Assembly: GCA_038400315.1 (NCBI GenBank)
Contig: CP151667.1
Location: 4,351,174-4,415,173 of the forward strand
Source of the DNA: Isosphaeraceae bacterium EP7
Lineage (GTDB): Bacteria > Planctomycetota > Planctomycetia > Isosphaerales > Isosphaeraceae
Direction: 5' to 3'
Length of the DNA stretch: 64,000 nt
The number at the start of each line of letters is the position of its first letter. The stretch's first letter is position 1. The notes beneath the pieces are model-generated. The model did no database searches. It was not told the DNA's origin and saw only the letters and a list, made by a program, of their open reading frames with translations. Made by a program: the position numbers and the translations under genes. Below are positions 18,418 to 27,151 of this stretch, piece by piece.

Positions 18418-19425
18418 ATGTTCCAGCCCGCCCAAGGCTATCCCACTCACCAACTCCGACGTCTCCGCGGCCACGCCCAGATGCGTGCCCTGGTGCGTGA
18501 GAACCACCTCTCGACCGACGATTTCATCTATCCACTATTCCTCTATCACGGCACGAACCTGAAGCGCGAGATTGCGTCGATGCCGGGGCAATATCAGCTC
18601 TCGCTCGACCGCATGAGTGAGGTGATCGCCGAGGTCGTCGACTGCAAGATTCCGGCCGTCGTCCTGTTCGGGATCCCGCAGCACAAGGACGCCGACGGCT
18701 CGTCGGCCTTGCTCGACGACGGGATCGTCCAGCAGGCCATCCGCCGGATCAAGCTCCAGGCACCCGACCTGATGGTGATCACCGACGTCTGCTTCTGCGA
18801 ATACACCGACCACGGCCATTGCGGGCCTCTGGTGGATCGGGGCGGACGTATCGACGTGGACAACGCGGCGACTCTGCCCCTTCTGGCTCGGCAGGCCGTC
18901 AGCCACGCCAGGGCCGGTGCCGACATGGTGGCGCCCTCGGGGATGATGGACGGGATGATCGGCGCGATCCGCGCGGGACTCGATGAGTCGGGTTTCTCCC
19001 ACATTCCCATCCTTTCCTACGCCGCCAAGTTTGCCAGCGCCTATTACGGCCCCTTCCGCGACGCCGCCGAGAGCACCCCCTCCTTCGGCGACCGGAAGGG
19101 ATATCAAATGGACCCCGCCAACGGCCTTGAGCCGCTGCGCGAGGTGGCCATCGACCTGGCCGAGGGGGCCGACCTCGTCATGGTCAAGCCGGCGCTCGCG
19201 TACATGGATATCATCCGACGGGTCAAGGATCGGTTTGAGGTCCCCGTCGCGGCCTACAACGTCTCGGGCGAATACGCCATGGTGAAGGCCGCCGCCGCCC
19301 GTGGCTGGATCGACGAGCGCCGGGTCGTGCTGGAGACGCTCCTCGGATTCAAGCGCGCCGGTGCCGACATGATCCTGACGTATCACGCCCTGGATGCCGC
19401 CCGATGGCTCCGCGCGGGCGAGTGA
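18418..19425 (+). CDS. hemB: Delta-aminolevulinic acid dehydratase (porphobilinogen synthase)
   Basis: A 335-residue enzyme of tetrapyrrole synthesis that joins two 5-aminolevulinate molecules into porphobilinogen. The zinc-binding cysteines are present as [14 protein letters not shown] (Cys125, Cys127, Cys135), so this is the zinc-type enzyme. The two Schiff-base lysines are seen in SYAAKFAS (Lys204) and VMVKPALAY (Lys257). Length is normal. ATG 18418 starts the conserved [17 protein letters not shown] opening. It is followed after 35 bases by hemL, giving two haem-pathway steps on either side of 5-aminolevulinate in one likely transcript. Confidence 0.97.
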   Translation: MFQPAQGYPTHQLRRLRGHAQMRALVRENHLSTDDFIYPLFLYHGTNLKREIASMPGQYQLSLDRMSEVIAEVVDCKIPAVVLFGIPQHKDADGSSALLDDGIVQQAIRRIKLQAPDLMVITDVCFCEYTDHGHCGPLVDRGGRIDVDNAATLPLLARQAVSHARAGADMVAPSGMMDGMIGAIRAGLDESGFSHIPILSYAAKFASAYYGPFRDAAESTPSFGDRKGYQMDPANGLEPLREVAIDLAEGADLVMVKPALAYMDIIRRVKDRFEVPVAAYNVSGEYAMVKAAAARGWIDERRVVLETLLGFKRAGADMILTYHALDAARWLRAGE

Positions 19426-19460
19426 CGACCCCTCTCCATCATCCTGAGTCTGCGAGTTCC

Positions 19461-20786
19461 ATGACTCCAAGCACCCCCGCCTCGTCCGTCCCGTCGTATG
19501 AGCTGCCCCTCAGCCACAAGGCGTTTGTCCGGGCGAATCGATCGATTCCCGGCGGAGTGAATAGCCCGGCGAGGGCCTTCGGGGCCGTCGGCGGCGAGCC
19601 CCCGTTCATGGCTCGCGCCGCGGGGCAGTATCTCCACGACATCGACGGCCACACCTACATCGATTACATCGGCTCGTGGGGCCCGATGATCCTCGGCCAC
19701 GGCCACCCCCGGGTCCGCGCCGCGATCGAGGCCGCACTCGACCAGGGGACGACCTTCGGCGCACCGACCACGCGCGAGGTGGACATCGCCGAGGCGGTGA
19801 TCGCCGCCGTGCCGTCGATCGAGAAGGTTCGTTTCGTATCCTCGGGCACCGAGGCGTCGATGTCGGCCGTGCGCGTGGCGCGCGGCGTCACCGGCCGTGA
19901 CAAGATCATCAAGATGACCGGCCATTATCACGGGCACGTCGACGCCCTGCTCGTCGCGGCCGGATCGGCGGCCACCACGCTCGGCACCCCCAACAGCCCG
20001 GGTGTCACGGCCGGTGCCGTGGCCGACACGATCCTCTGCCCGTTCAACGACTCGAAGGCGGTCGCCGAGGCTTTCGCCCGCTATCCTGGGCAAATCGCCG
20101 CGGTCTTGCTGGAGCCAGTCGCCGGCAACATGGGGCTCGTCCCACCGAAGTCGGGGTACCTTGAGAGCCTCCGCGACCTGACCCGCAAGGATGGGGCGCT
20201 GCTGTTCTTCGATGAGGTGATGACCGGCTTCCGCCTCGCTTATGGCGGCGCCCAGGAGCGTTACGGCGTGACGCCCGACATGACCGGGTTGGGCAAGATC
20301 ATCGGCGGCGGGCTTCCCGCGGCGGCGTATGGCGCGGCCGGCTCGATCATGGATTTTGTTTCTCCGGCCGGGCCGATCTATCAGGCCGGGACCCTTTCGG
20401 GCAATCCGCTTGCCATGGCCGCGGGGCTGGCGACTTTGGAGGAGCTGAACGAAGGGACGCACTACGAACGGCTCGAGACGCTCTCGCGCAGGCTGGAAGA
20501 GGGGCTGCACCGCGCGGCGTTCGATGCCAGGGTGCCGCACGTCGTCCAGCGGGTCGGGAGCATGCTCACGCTCTTCTTCCATGACGGCCCTGTCGAGAAC
20601 TACGAGGACGCCAAGCGCAGCGATACGAAGCTCTTCGCCCGCTTCTTCTGGGAGATGCTCGCCCGGGGCGTCTACCTGCCGTGCAGCCAATTCGAGGCCG
20701 CCTTCGTCTCGTCGGCCCACACCGAGGCCGACATCGACCATACCATCAAGGCCGCGGCCGAGGCGCTCAAGGTGAGCGTCGGCTGA
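19461..20786 (+). CDS. hemL: Glutamate-1-semialdehyde 2,1-aminomutase
   Basis: A 441-residue PLP enzyme that turns glutamate-1-semialdehyde into 5-aminolevulinate in the C5 pathway. The opening SIPGGVNSPARAF is typical. The cofactor lysine is Lys279 in TGLGKIIGGGLP, and FDEVMTGFR around Asp251 binds the PLP ring nitrogen (family knowledge). Length is normal. ATG 19461 is the family start; the frame is open back into hemB. It lies directly downstream of hemB and ends before a hairpin. Its presence implies the tRNA-dependent C5 route; hemA is not in the window. Confidence 0.97.
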   Translation: MTPSTPASSVPSYELPLSHKAFVRANRSIPGGVNSPARAFGAVGGEPPFMARAAGQYLHDIDGHTYIDYIGSWGPMILGHGHPRVRAAIEAALDQGTTFGAPTTREVDIAEAVIAAVPSIEKVRFVSSGTEASMSAVRVARGVTGRDKIIKMTGHYHGHVDALLVAAGSAATTLGTPNSPGVTAGAVADTILCPFNDSKAVAEAFARYPGQIAAVLLEPVAGNMGLVPPKSGYLESLRDLTRKDGALLFFDEVMTGFRLAYGGAQERYGVTPDMTGLGKIIGGGLPAAAYGAAGSIMDFVSPAGPIYQAGTLSGNPLAMAAGLATLEELNEGTHYERLETLSRRLEEGLHRAAFDARVPHVVQRVGSMLTLFFHDGPVENYEDAKRSDTKLFARFFWEMLARGVYLPCSQFEAAFVSSAHTEADIDHTIKAAAEALKVSVG

Positions 20787-20796
20787 CCCGGCCTCG

Positions 20797-20829
20797 GCCT
20801 TCCCGCTCGTCTCGGCGATGCGGGAAGGC
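20797..20829 (+). terminator. Hairpin after hemL
   Basis: GCCTTCCCGC (20797-20806) pairs perfectly with GCGGGAAGGC (20820-20829) around a 13-base loop, starting 11 bases after the hemL stop. There is no T run directly after it, so the terminator role is inferred. Confidence 0.5.
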
Positions 20830-21053
20830 ACGCGGGCATTTCTGATTGACACCGGCGGGCATGATGGATACTGTCCCGCCGCACGTCGCGACCATTGATG
20901 GTCCGGCCGCCTCAGACTCGACGACGACACACCTTGCCACGCAGCAGAATTGAAGGGCGGCCGTGCACCAGCAACGGTCCCGGCACGCGTTCGGGCGACC
21001 CCAAGGATGGGGATGCATACCGGCGCGTGCCTGCTTGACGGCGAGGGTGGTTC

Positions 21054-22271
21054 ATGGATGAGTTCCCCGCCGATCCGGCGAGCTTGGGGCCTCGGAGGCA
21101 CGCGCTCACCATCGTCATCCCCGTTTATAACGGGGGAGACGACCTGGGACGCTGCCTCCGGGGCCTCGGCACATCAACCCGGACAGATTACGAACTGATC
21201 GTCGTCGACGATGGCTCGACCGACGCCTCTGCGTCGCTCGCCGCCTCCTTCGGCGCGCGGGTCCTCCGTCGCGACCGCCCGGGTGGCCCTGCGCTGGCCC
21301 GCAATGACGGGGCCCACGTCGCCTCCGCACCGATCGTCTTTTTCCTCGACGCCGACGTCGTGGTCCACCCCGACACGCTCGCCCGCGCCATCGCCCGCTT
21401 CGACGCCGATCCCGGCTTGGCCGCCCTCTTCGGCTCCTACGACGATACGCCCGCCGACCCGGGGCTCGTCAGCCGATTCCGCAACCTCTTGCACCATTAT
21501 GTCCATCAGTCGGGCGAGTTTGTCGACGACACACGACCCGCCCGGACGTTCTGGACCGGCTGCGGCGCCATCCGCCGCTCCTCCTTCCTCGGCGTTGGCG
21601 GATTCGACCCCCGCCTCTATCGTCGTCCCGCGATCGAGGACATCGAGCTCGGCTATCGTCTGACCCGGGCCAAGCAGAAGATTGTCCTGGCCCGCGACGT
21701 CCTGGCCACTCACCTGAAGCGCTGGACGCTGGCCAACGTCGTGCGCACCGACATCGTCTGCCGGGGCGTCCCCTGGCTCTTGCTGATGAAGCGAGAGCGG
21801 ATCCCTGAGACGGATCTGAATGTCAAGTCGTCGCAGAAGCTCAGCGTGGCGCTGGCCGTGCTCGCGATCATGCTAGTCCCGACTTCCTTCTGGATTCCCG
21901 GCGCAGCGGCGGTCGCGGCCGGATGCGTGGGGCTCAATGCCTGGCTGAATCGGGACTTCTATCGTTTCCTGGCCCGCCGTGGCGGTTGGGGTTTTGCACT
22001 TCGGGCCTTGCCGCTACATTACGTCTACTTCGTCTGCTGCGCCTTGTCGGTCGTGATCGCCGAGGCGATCTGGCATCTCGGCCTCGGCCCTCGCGAGGCG
22101 GCGAAGGCCCAGGATGGGGCGACGGAACGGGGGGAGGCGGCCGGCGCAACGATGCGTCGCCCGCACGCCGCCAAGGCACGGAGGCCGGCCGCACCATGGA
22201 CGCGAAACCGAGAGTCGCGCTCGTCCGATCCGATAATCGACGAGGCGCGATCGCGCAGGCCCTCACGCTAG
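21054..22271 (+). CDS. GT2 glycosyltransferase with C-terminal membrane helices
   Basis: A 405-residue inverting glycosyltransferase of family 2. The GT-A fold shows TIVIPVYNGGDDL, the nucleotide-binding VDDGSTD near residue 50, FFLDADVVV (the DxD metal site near 100), and the acceptor block WTGCGAIRRSSFLGVGGFDPRLYRRPAIEDIELGYRL. Two or three hydrophobic helices follow (about 265-350), as in membrane-anchored GT2 enzymes that act on lipid-linked sugars (family knowledge). The end is basic and looks disordered. It opens a run of same-strand glycan genes and overlaps the DUF362 gene by 76 bases. The donor and acceptor sugars are unknown. Confidence 0.88.
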   Translation: MDEFPADPASLGPRRHALTIVIPVYNGGDDLGRCLRGLGTSTRTDYELIVVDDGSTDASASLAASFGARVLRRDRPGGPALARNDGAHVASAPIVFFLDADVVVHPDTLARAIARFDADPGLAALFGSYDDTPADPGLVSRFRNLLHHYVHQSGEFVDDTRPARTFWTGCGAIRRSSFLGVGGFDPRLYRRPAIEDIELGYRLTRAKQKIVLARDVLATHLKRWTLANVVRTDIVCRGVPWLLLMKRERIPETDLNVKSSQKLSVALAVLAIMLVPTSFWIPGAAAVAAGCVGLNAWLNRDFYRFLARRGGWGFALRALPLHYVYFVCCALSVVIAEAIWHLGLGPREAAKAQDGATERGEAAGATMRRPHAAKARRPAAPWTRNRESRSSDPIIDEARSRRPSR

Positions 22272-23362
22272 TTTCCGACGACCTGCGCCGCGTAGCCTCG
22301 CCCGAAGTTCTGCTGAAGCCGAATCTCGTCAGCCACTCGAGGCAGGGCCCGTCGACCCACGCCGATGCCCTGTCGGCCACCCTCGACGCCCTGTTCGCCG
22401 CGGGGTCGCAACGAGTCACCGTCGCCGAAGGGGCCAGCGACGCGGCCGCGGGCTTCGAACGCATGGGATACCTGCGCGAGACGGCCGGCCGGCCCGTCTC
22501 TTATTTCGACATCAACCGGGATGAAGATGCCTGGGAGATGCTCGACCTGGTCGGGGTGGACGGCCGGACGCTGCGGGCCCGCGTCTCGCGGACGATCGCG
22601 GGGTCATCCTGTCGCGTCTCGCTCGCGCTGGCCAAGACCCACATGATCGTCCCCCTGACGATGACGCTCAAGAATATGCTTTCCAGCATCCACCCGGCCG
22701 ACCGCGTGATGATGCACGGCTACCCGGCCGGCCAGAACGGCACGAAGGGTTGGAAACGGCACATCGTCAACTGGCTCAAGCGAGACGATCTCCTCGTCAA
22801 TCTGGCCACTCGCACGATGGGCCGGGGTCGTAACCTGGTCCACGCGGCCAGGCGGCTTGACTCGATCGACGGGCACACCCGCCTGAACGGGTCGGAGCGG
22901 CATTTCCTCAAGTCGGTCGCGGCGATGCAGGCCAATCTCGTCGCCCTCAATCACCTCGTCCGACCCCACTTCGGAGTGATCGACGCCTTCGTGGGCATGC
23001 ACCGGGAAGGACCGAGGCACGGCACCCCGATCCGGTTGGGGATCGCCGCGGCCGGGGCCGATCCGGTTGCCGTGGACGCCGTCGTCGCCGCCTCGATGGG
23101 CTTCGATCCCATGGAGATCGGCTACCTGCGGGACGCCGACGCCGCAGGGTTGGGTGTGGCACGGCTCGACGCCATCGAGATCGTCGGCGATCGCCTGGCG
23201 ACGGTAATTCGCAAGTGCGTGCCGCATTCGACGCACGTCATTCAGCGGCATGTTTCGAGCGTCGTGGGGCGCCCCGTCGGGGCCGCCGGACCCGCTCTCC
23301 GGGGCCCGCACGCGTCTGGGTCTCGCACGCTAGCCGGTCGTCCGAAGGAATCGGACGCCTGA
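22196..23362 (+). CDS. DUF362 domain protein in a glycan cluster
   Basis: A 388-residue DUF362 protein. The usual pattern is clear: RVALVRSDNRRGAIAQAL, then LKPNLVSH, a VAEGASD block, ALAKTHMIVPLTMTLKNML, and VIDAFVGMHREGPRHGTPIRLG. No 4Fe-4S ferredoxin cysteine cluster is present, unlike some DUF362 proteins. DUF362 has no firmly established biochemical role that I can name. ATG 22196 lies inside the preceding GT2 gene, and because the conserved domain begins at once, the 76-base overlap is real. Being between GT2 and oxidoreductase genes suggests a role tied to the glycan. The last 40 residues are Pro/Ala/Gly-rich and low in complexity. Confidence 0.8.
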   Translation: MDAKPRVALVRSDNRRGAIAQALTLVSDDLRRVASPEVLLKPNLVSHSRQGPSTHADALSATLDALFAAGSQRVTVAEGASDAAAGFERMGYLRETAGRPVSYFDINRDEDAWEMLDLVGVDGRTLRARVSRTIAGSSCRVSLALAKTHMIVPLTMTLKNMLSSIHPADRVMMHGYPAGQNGTKGWKRHIVNWLKRDDLLVNLATRTMGRGRNLVHAARRLDSIDGHTRLNGSERHFLKSVAAMQANLVALNHLVRPHFGVIDAFVGMHREGPRHGTPIRLGIAAAGADPVAVDAVVAASMGFDPMEIGYLRDADAAGLGVARLDAIEIVGDRLATVIRKCVPHSTHVIQRHVSSVVGRPVGAAGPALRGPHASGSRTLAGRPKESDA

Positions 23363-23426
23363 GACGGAAGCTCGACGAACGATGGTTCTCCGCATCCTGA
23401 TGCGGAACAACTCGGGAGGGCCTGGC

Positions 23427-24527
23427 ATGGATGCCGGCAATCGGGATCTGGGCGTGCTGGTGGTGGGCGTTGGTTTCCTGGGCTCCCTGAGGACAGCCGC
23501 GGTCGCCGCGGCTCGCGGGATGAAACTCGTCGCGGTGCTCGACCCCGACGAGGCCAGGGCCCGCGCCGTGGCCGCACGCCACGCGGTCTGCACGTTGCCC
23601 GACATGGCGACGGGCCTGGCGATGCCCGGCGTCGATCTGGTCATCGTCGCCACGCCTCACTCCGATCACGCCCAGGCCGTGCACGCCGCGCTCTCGGCCG
23701 GGAAACACGTCCTCTGCGAGAAGCCGCTCGCGACGAGCCCCGAAGACGCCCGCGCCCTCGCGTATCAAGCCGATGCCGCCGGCCTTCGGCTCGCCACCGG
23801 CCTGAATCACCGGTTCTACAAGCCGATCAGCGACGCGCTGGACCTGATCCGGTCCGGTGCCCTGGGCCGGGTCGACTCGGTACGCGCCACGATCGGCCAT
23901 TCTGCGACCGCCGAATTCCTCTCCGGATGGCACTCCGACCCGCGCATTTCCGGCGGAGGCACGCTGGCCGACAACGGCCCCCACGCCTGTGACCTGATCA
24001 GGCACCTGCTGACGGAAGTCGTTGCGGTGAAGGGCTACGTTCAGCAGGGCCTGCACCTGCCCGAAGGGTGCGAGACCGAGGCATTCGCCCTCTTCCGCAA
24101 CCATGACCTCGGCGTCGGCGAGCTGCACTCGAGTTGGAGCCAGCCCGAGGGCTACCTCACGCTGGAGATCCGCGGAACGCAGGGGCACCTGCGCGTCGAG
24201 ACCGCCCCCTGGTTGCTCACCGGTCGCGTGCGGTCGGGCAAGGCGATTCGCCGGCGATACGTCTCGGAGCGGCTGGCGGAGAAGGCTTATCGCTGGCGTC
24301 ACGGCTGCGAGTCGAGCCTTGTCCTTGAGCTGGAATCGTTCGTCGAAGGCCTGGCGACCGGCTTGCCGGGGCCGGCCGCGACCGGCTGGGATGGCGTGCG
24401 GGCCGCCGAGATGGTGGCGGCCGTTTATGAGTCGGATCGGACAGGCGAAGAAGAGTTCATCGCCCCCTGGCGCGATGCCCCCGAGATCCTCGTCCGCGAG
24501 GACGCCCCCAAGGAGCGCGTCGCATGA
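23427..24527 (+). CDS. Gfo/Idh/MocA-family sugar oxidoreductase
   Basis: A 366-residue NAD(P)-dependent oxidoreductase. The Rossmann motif GVGFLGS lies near residue 15, the HVLCEKPLAT signature with the conserved EKP lies near 100, and the C-terminal half-barrel follows with the GGGTLADNGPHACDLIRHLL region. Such enzymes oxidise or reduce sugars or nucleotide sugars (family knowledge). I chose ATG 23427 because GGGAGG lies about 7 bases upstream; ATGs at 23382 and 23400 are longer alternatives. It is coupled by an ATGA overlap to the polysaccharide deacetylase gene. It probably makes or trims a sugar used by the neighbouring glycosyltransferases. Confidence 0.88.
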   Translation: MDAGNRDLGVLVVGVGFLGSLRTAAVAAARGMKLVAVLDPDEARARAVAARHAVCTLPDMATGLAMPGVDLVIVATPHSDHAQAVHAALSAGKHVLCEKPLATSPEDARALAYQADAAGLRLATGLNHRFYKPISDALDLIRSGALGRVDSVRATIGHSATAEFLSGWHSDPRISGGGTLADNGPHACDLIRHLLTEVVAVKGYVQQGLHLPEGCETEAFALFRNHDLGVGELHSSWSQPEGYLTLEIRGTQGHLRVETAPWLLTGRVRSGKAIRRRYVSERLAEKAYRWRHGCESSLVLELESFVEGLATGLPGPAATGWDGVRAAEMVAAVYESDRTGEEEFIAPWRDAPEILVREDAPKERVA

Positions 24528-25294
24528 CGACCAAGGTCGCGGCATTCGGGCCGCTCCCCATCCTCACGTATCACGGCTTCGGGCTCGGTCACGCCGCCAC
24601 CACGGCCGATCCCGAATGGTTCGTCGAGACCCTCGACGCGCTCGCCGGCGAAGGCTTCCACTGCGTCGATCTGGAAGCCTGGATCCGGGCCGGACGGCCG
24701 GCCGTCGACCGAGGGTTCGCCCTGACGTTCGACGACGGCCTGGCCTCGATCCTGGACGTCGCGGAGCGGGTCGTGCATCACGGCTTCACCGCGACCGTCT
24801 TCGTCGTCACCGACCGCGTCGGGCAAGAGAATGACTGGCCCGGTCAGCCCGGTTGGGTTCCTCAGGAGCGGCTCCTTTCCTGGCCTGAACTGCTGGACCT
24901 TGACCGTTCAGGCCTCCGTCTGGGTGCCCACGGTCGGACTCACAGGCGTCTTGGTCGACTCGACGACGCAACGGTTGCCGACGAACTTCGCGGGTCTCAG
25001 GACGCGATCGAGCAGCGCACGGGCCGTGCCTGCTCGCTCTTCGCTTACCCCTACGGCGACACGTCCGCCGGGGTTCGCTCGCAGGTCCGCACGCTCTTCG
25101 ATGGCGGCCTCGGCACCTGTCCAGGCCTGGCATGCCTCGCGGATCACCCGGCCCACCTTCCTCGTGTCGACGCCTACGACTTGCGGACCCCGGCCGCCCT
25201 GCGTTCCCTGCTTGAAGGTTCGCTCGCAGGCCGCCTCCGCCTTCGATGGGTCGTCCGGGCCGCCCGAGCTTGTCTCGTTAGCCGACCGGACTGA
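24524..25294 (+). CDS. Polysaccharide deacetylase family protein (NodB-like)
   Basis: A 256-residue NodB-type deacetylase. The catalytic motifs are present: ILTYHGF, ALTFDDG with Asp70 and Asp71, the zinc-binding GAHGRTHRRL with His136 and His140, and FAYPYG at 173-178. The family removes N- or O-acetyl groups from sugars (family knowledge). There is no signal peptide, so it may act in the cytoplasm on an intermediate. Its ATG overlaps the oxidoreductase stop as ATGA, implying translational coupling. The substrate is unknown. Confidence 0.88.
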   Translation: MTTKVAAFGPLPILTYHGFGLGHAATTADPEWFVETLDALAGEGFHCVDLEAWIRAGRPAVDRGFALTFDDGLASILDVAERVVHHGFTATVFVVTDRVGQENDWPGQPGWVPQERLLSWPELLDLDRSGLRLGAHGRTHRRLGRLDDATVADELRGSQDAIEQRTGRACSLFAYPYGDTSAGVRSQVRTLFDGGLGTCPGLACLADHPAHLPRVDAYDLRTPAALRSLLEGSLAGRLRLRWVVRAARACLVSRPD

Positions 25295-25342
25295 TTCCTC
25301 GCGGATTCTCACCCTGATACGCCCGGCGAAAGGACCGCAACC

Positions 25343-26365
25343 TTGTCGACCTTGATCGCAGAATCGGCCGTCGCGACCCGGGCGATCGCTCCGTCAAGGG
25401 CGCTCGGGCTGGCCTGCGTCGTCTGCCGTGGCGAGCTTCTCTCGCATGGCGGCGGTCACGAATGCGAGGCGTGCAGTCACGTTTATCCGGACATCGCTGG
25501 CATCCCAGACATGCGCCTCGCCAACGATCGGTATCTCAGCCTGGACGAAGAGCGAGCGAAGGCCCTGCGTCTCGCCGCCGGTGAATCTACTGGCGATCTT
25601 GGATCGATGGTCTCGGCCTATTACGCGATGACCGCCGACGTGGACGCACGCCGTCGCGCCGGGTTCTCCTCGCACATCGAAGGGGCCGAACGCCGCGGCG
25701 CGACGCTCGCGGGCTTGCTCCCGAAACGGGGCCAGATCCTCGAGGTCGGATGCGGAAGCGGCGGATTCCTTTCGGCCTGTCGGGACAGGGGACTCGATGC
25801 GGTCGGCGTGGACATCGGCCTTCGTTGGCTGGTCATGGCGAGGCGTCGCCTGGCTGATCGTGGAGGGACGGCCTCCCTGGTCGCGGCGTCCGCCGATCGG
25901 CTCCCCTGGCCCGACGCCACCTTCGATGCGGTGGTGGCGGACAGCGTCCTGGAACATACCGATGACGCCCTTGCATCGCTCTGCGAGTGGCGACGCGTCC
26001 TGAAGCCCGGGGGCCGGCTGCTGGTCTGGTCGCCCAACCGTCACTTCCTGGGCCGCGATCCCCACGTCTTTCTGGTCGGTGTCGGCTGGATGCCGCGGTC
26101 CTGGGCCGAGCGATACGTACGGCTCCGTCGCGGTGACATCTGGCTACCGAACTGTCTTACTCCGGCCGAGTCGAGGACGCTTGCCGACGAGGCCGGGTTC
26201 TCGAACCTGATGGTCGGGCCGGTGGACATCCCCGAGTCGTGGGCCCGATCGCCTCGCCAGCGGCTAGCCATCCGCCTCACCTCGGCATGGACTCGGGTGC
26301 CGGTCATTCGATCCGCGTGGCTAGGCCTGGGCCCGCTCTGGCAACTTTCGGGGGTGGCTTCATGA
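25343..26365 (+). CDS. SAM methyltransferase with N-terminal zinc-ribbon-like segment
   Basis: A 340-residue class I methyltransferase. The first 60 residues hold four cysteines in a CxxC-x12-CxxC array (Cys25, 28, 41, 44), a Trm112-like small zinc ribbon of the kind seen in polysaccharide-cluster methyltransferases. The SAM site ILEVGCGSGG is near residue 132, followed by GVDIG and a DSVLEHTDD motif IV. The start TTG 25343 has AAAGGA 9 bases upstream. It overlaps the next methyltransferase by ATGA. It may methylate a sugar or a lipid carrier in the glycan pathway; this is inferred from context only. Confidence 0.83.
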   Translation: MSTLIAESAVATRAIAPSRALGLACVVCRGELLSHGGGHECEACSHVYPDIAGIPDMRLANDRYLSLDEERAKALRLAAGESTGDLGSMVSAYYAMTADVDARRRAGFSSHIEGAERRGATLAGLLPKRGQILEVGCGSGGFLSACRDRGLDAVGVDIGLRWLVMARRRLADRGGTASLVAASADRLPWPDATFDAVVADSVLEHTDDALASLCEWRRVLKPGGRLLVWSPNRHFLGRDPHVFLVGVGWMPRSWAERYVRLRRGDIWLPNCLTPAESRTLADEAGFSNLMVGPVDIPESWARSPRQRLAIRLTSAWTRVPVIRSAWLGLGPLWQLSGVAS

Positions 26366-27147
26366 GCATCGGCCTGAGTATCGACGAGCCCGCCTATTTC
26401 GATCGTCTGGCGCAAGTTGAGGCCGAGCACTGGTGGTCTCGCGGCATGTGGCGCCTCGCGTCGCATTGGCTCGACGCGGCCATCGGCGAGACCCACCTCG
26501 CCCGCGCCCTTGATGTCGGCTGCGGGGCAGGGGGGACTGCGATCCGCCTCGCCGATCGCTATCGGATCGGCGAGATCATCGGCCTCGATCCGAGCGAGGC
26601 GGCACTCGACCGGGCCCGGCGCCGCCACGACGGGCCGCTCATCCTGGGCTCGGCCCTTGAACTCCCATTCGAGGATGCCTCGTTCGACCTGGTCGCCTGC
26701 CTCGACGTGATGCAGCACCTGCCCGAGGACGACGATGCGAGGGCCGCTTCGGAGCTGCACCGGGTCCTCCGGCCTGGTGGCCTGGCGCTGGTCCGGTCCA
26801 ATGCGCTCAGCCGGCGTGCCTATCGGGGCGAGGGGGTGCGTGCCCTGGGCCTGCGGCACCTCGTCGGGGTGCTCAGCGACGCAGGGTTGAAGATTCGTCG
26901 TGCCAGCCGCGCCAACTGTCTTCCGGCGATGGCCGAGGAGGTGCGAGGGCGGCTCGGGTCACGACCGAGGCAGGTCAACGCCTCGAAACCGGAGGGGGGC
27001 GGCCTCTGCATCCGGGTCCCATCGCCGGCAGTCAACCGCATCATGGGTGCGGTCTCGACGGCCGAGGCATGGGTGGCGGGCAGGGCGGGCGTGCCGCTCC
27101 CTTACGGGCATAGCACGATGGTCCTGGCCACACGCGAGGGAGGTTGA
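26362..27147 (+). CDS. SAM-dependent methyltransferase
   Basis: A 261-residue class I methyltransferase with ALDVGCGAGG near residue 50, GLDPSEAAL, and a CLDVMQHLPEDD motif IV. The N-terminal EAEHWWSRGMWR opening is common in methyltransferases of exopolysaccharide gene clusters. ATG 26362 overlaps the preceding stop (ATGA). The following glycosyltransferase starts 5 bases after its stop, so the three are almost surely one transcript. Target unknown. Confidence 0.85.
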   Translation: MSIGLSIDEPAYFDRLAQVEAEHWWSRGMWRLASHWLDAAIGETHLARALDVGCGAGGTAIRLADRYRIGEIIGLDPSEAALDRARRRHDGPLILGSALELPFEDASFDLVACLDVMQHLPEDDDARAASELHRVLRPGGLALVRSNALSRRAYRGEGVRALGLRHLVGVLSDAGLKIRRASRANCLPAMAEEVRGRLGSRPRQVNASKPEGGGLCIRVPSPAVNRIMGAVSTAEAWVAGRAGVPLPYGHSTMVLATREGG

Positions 27148-27151
27148 CGCC

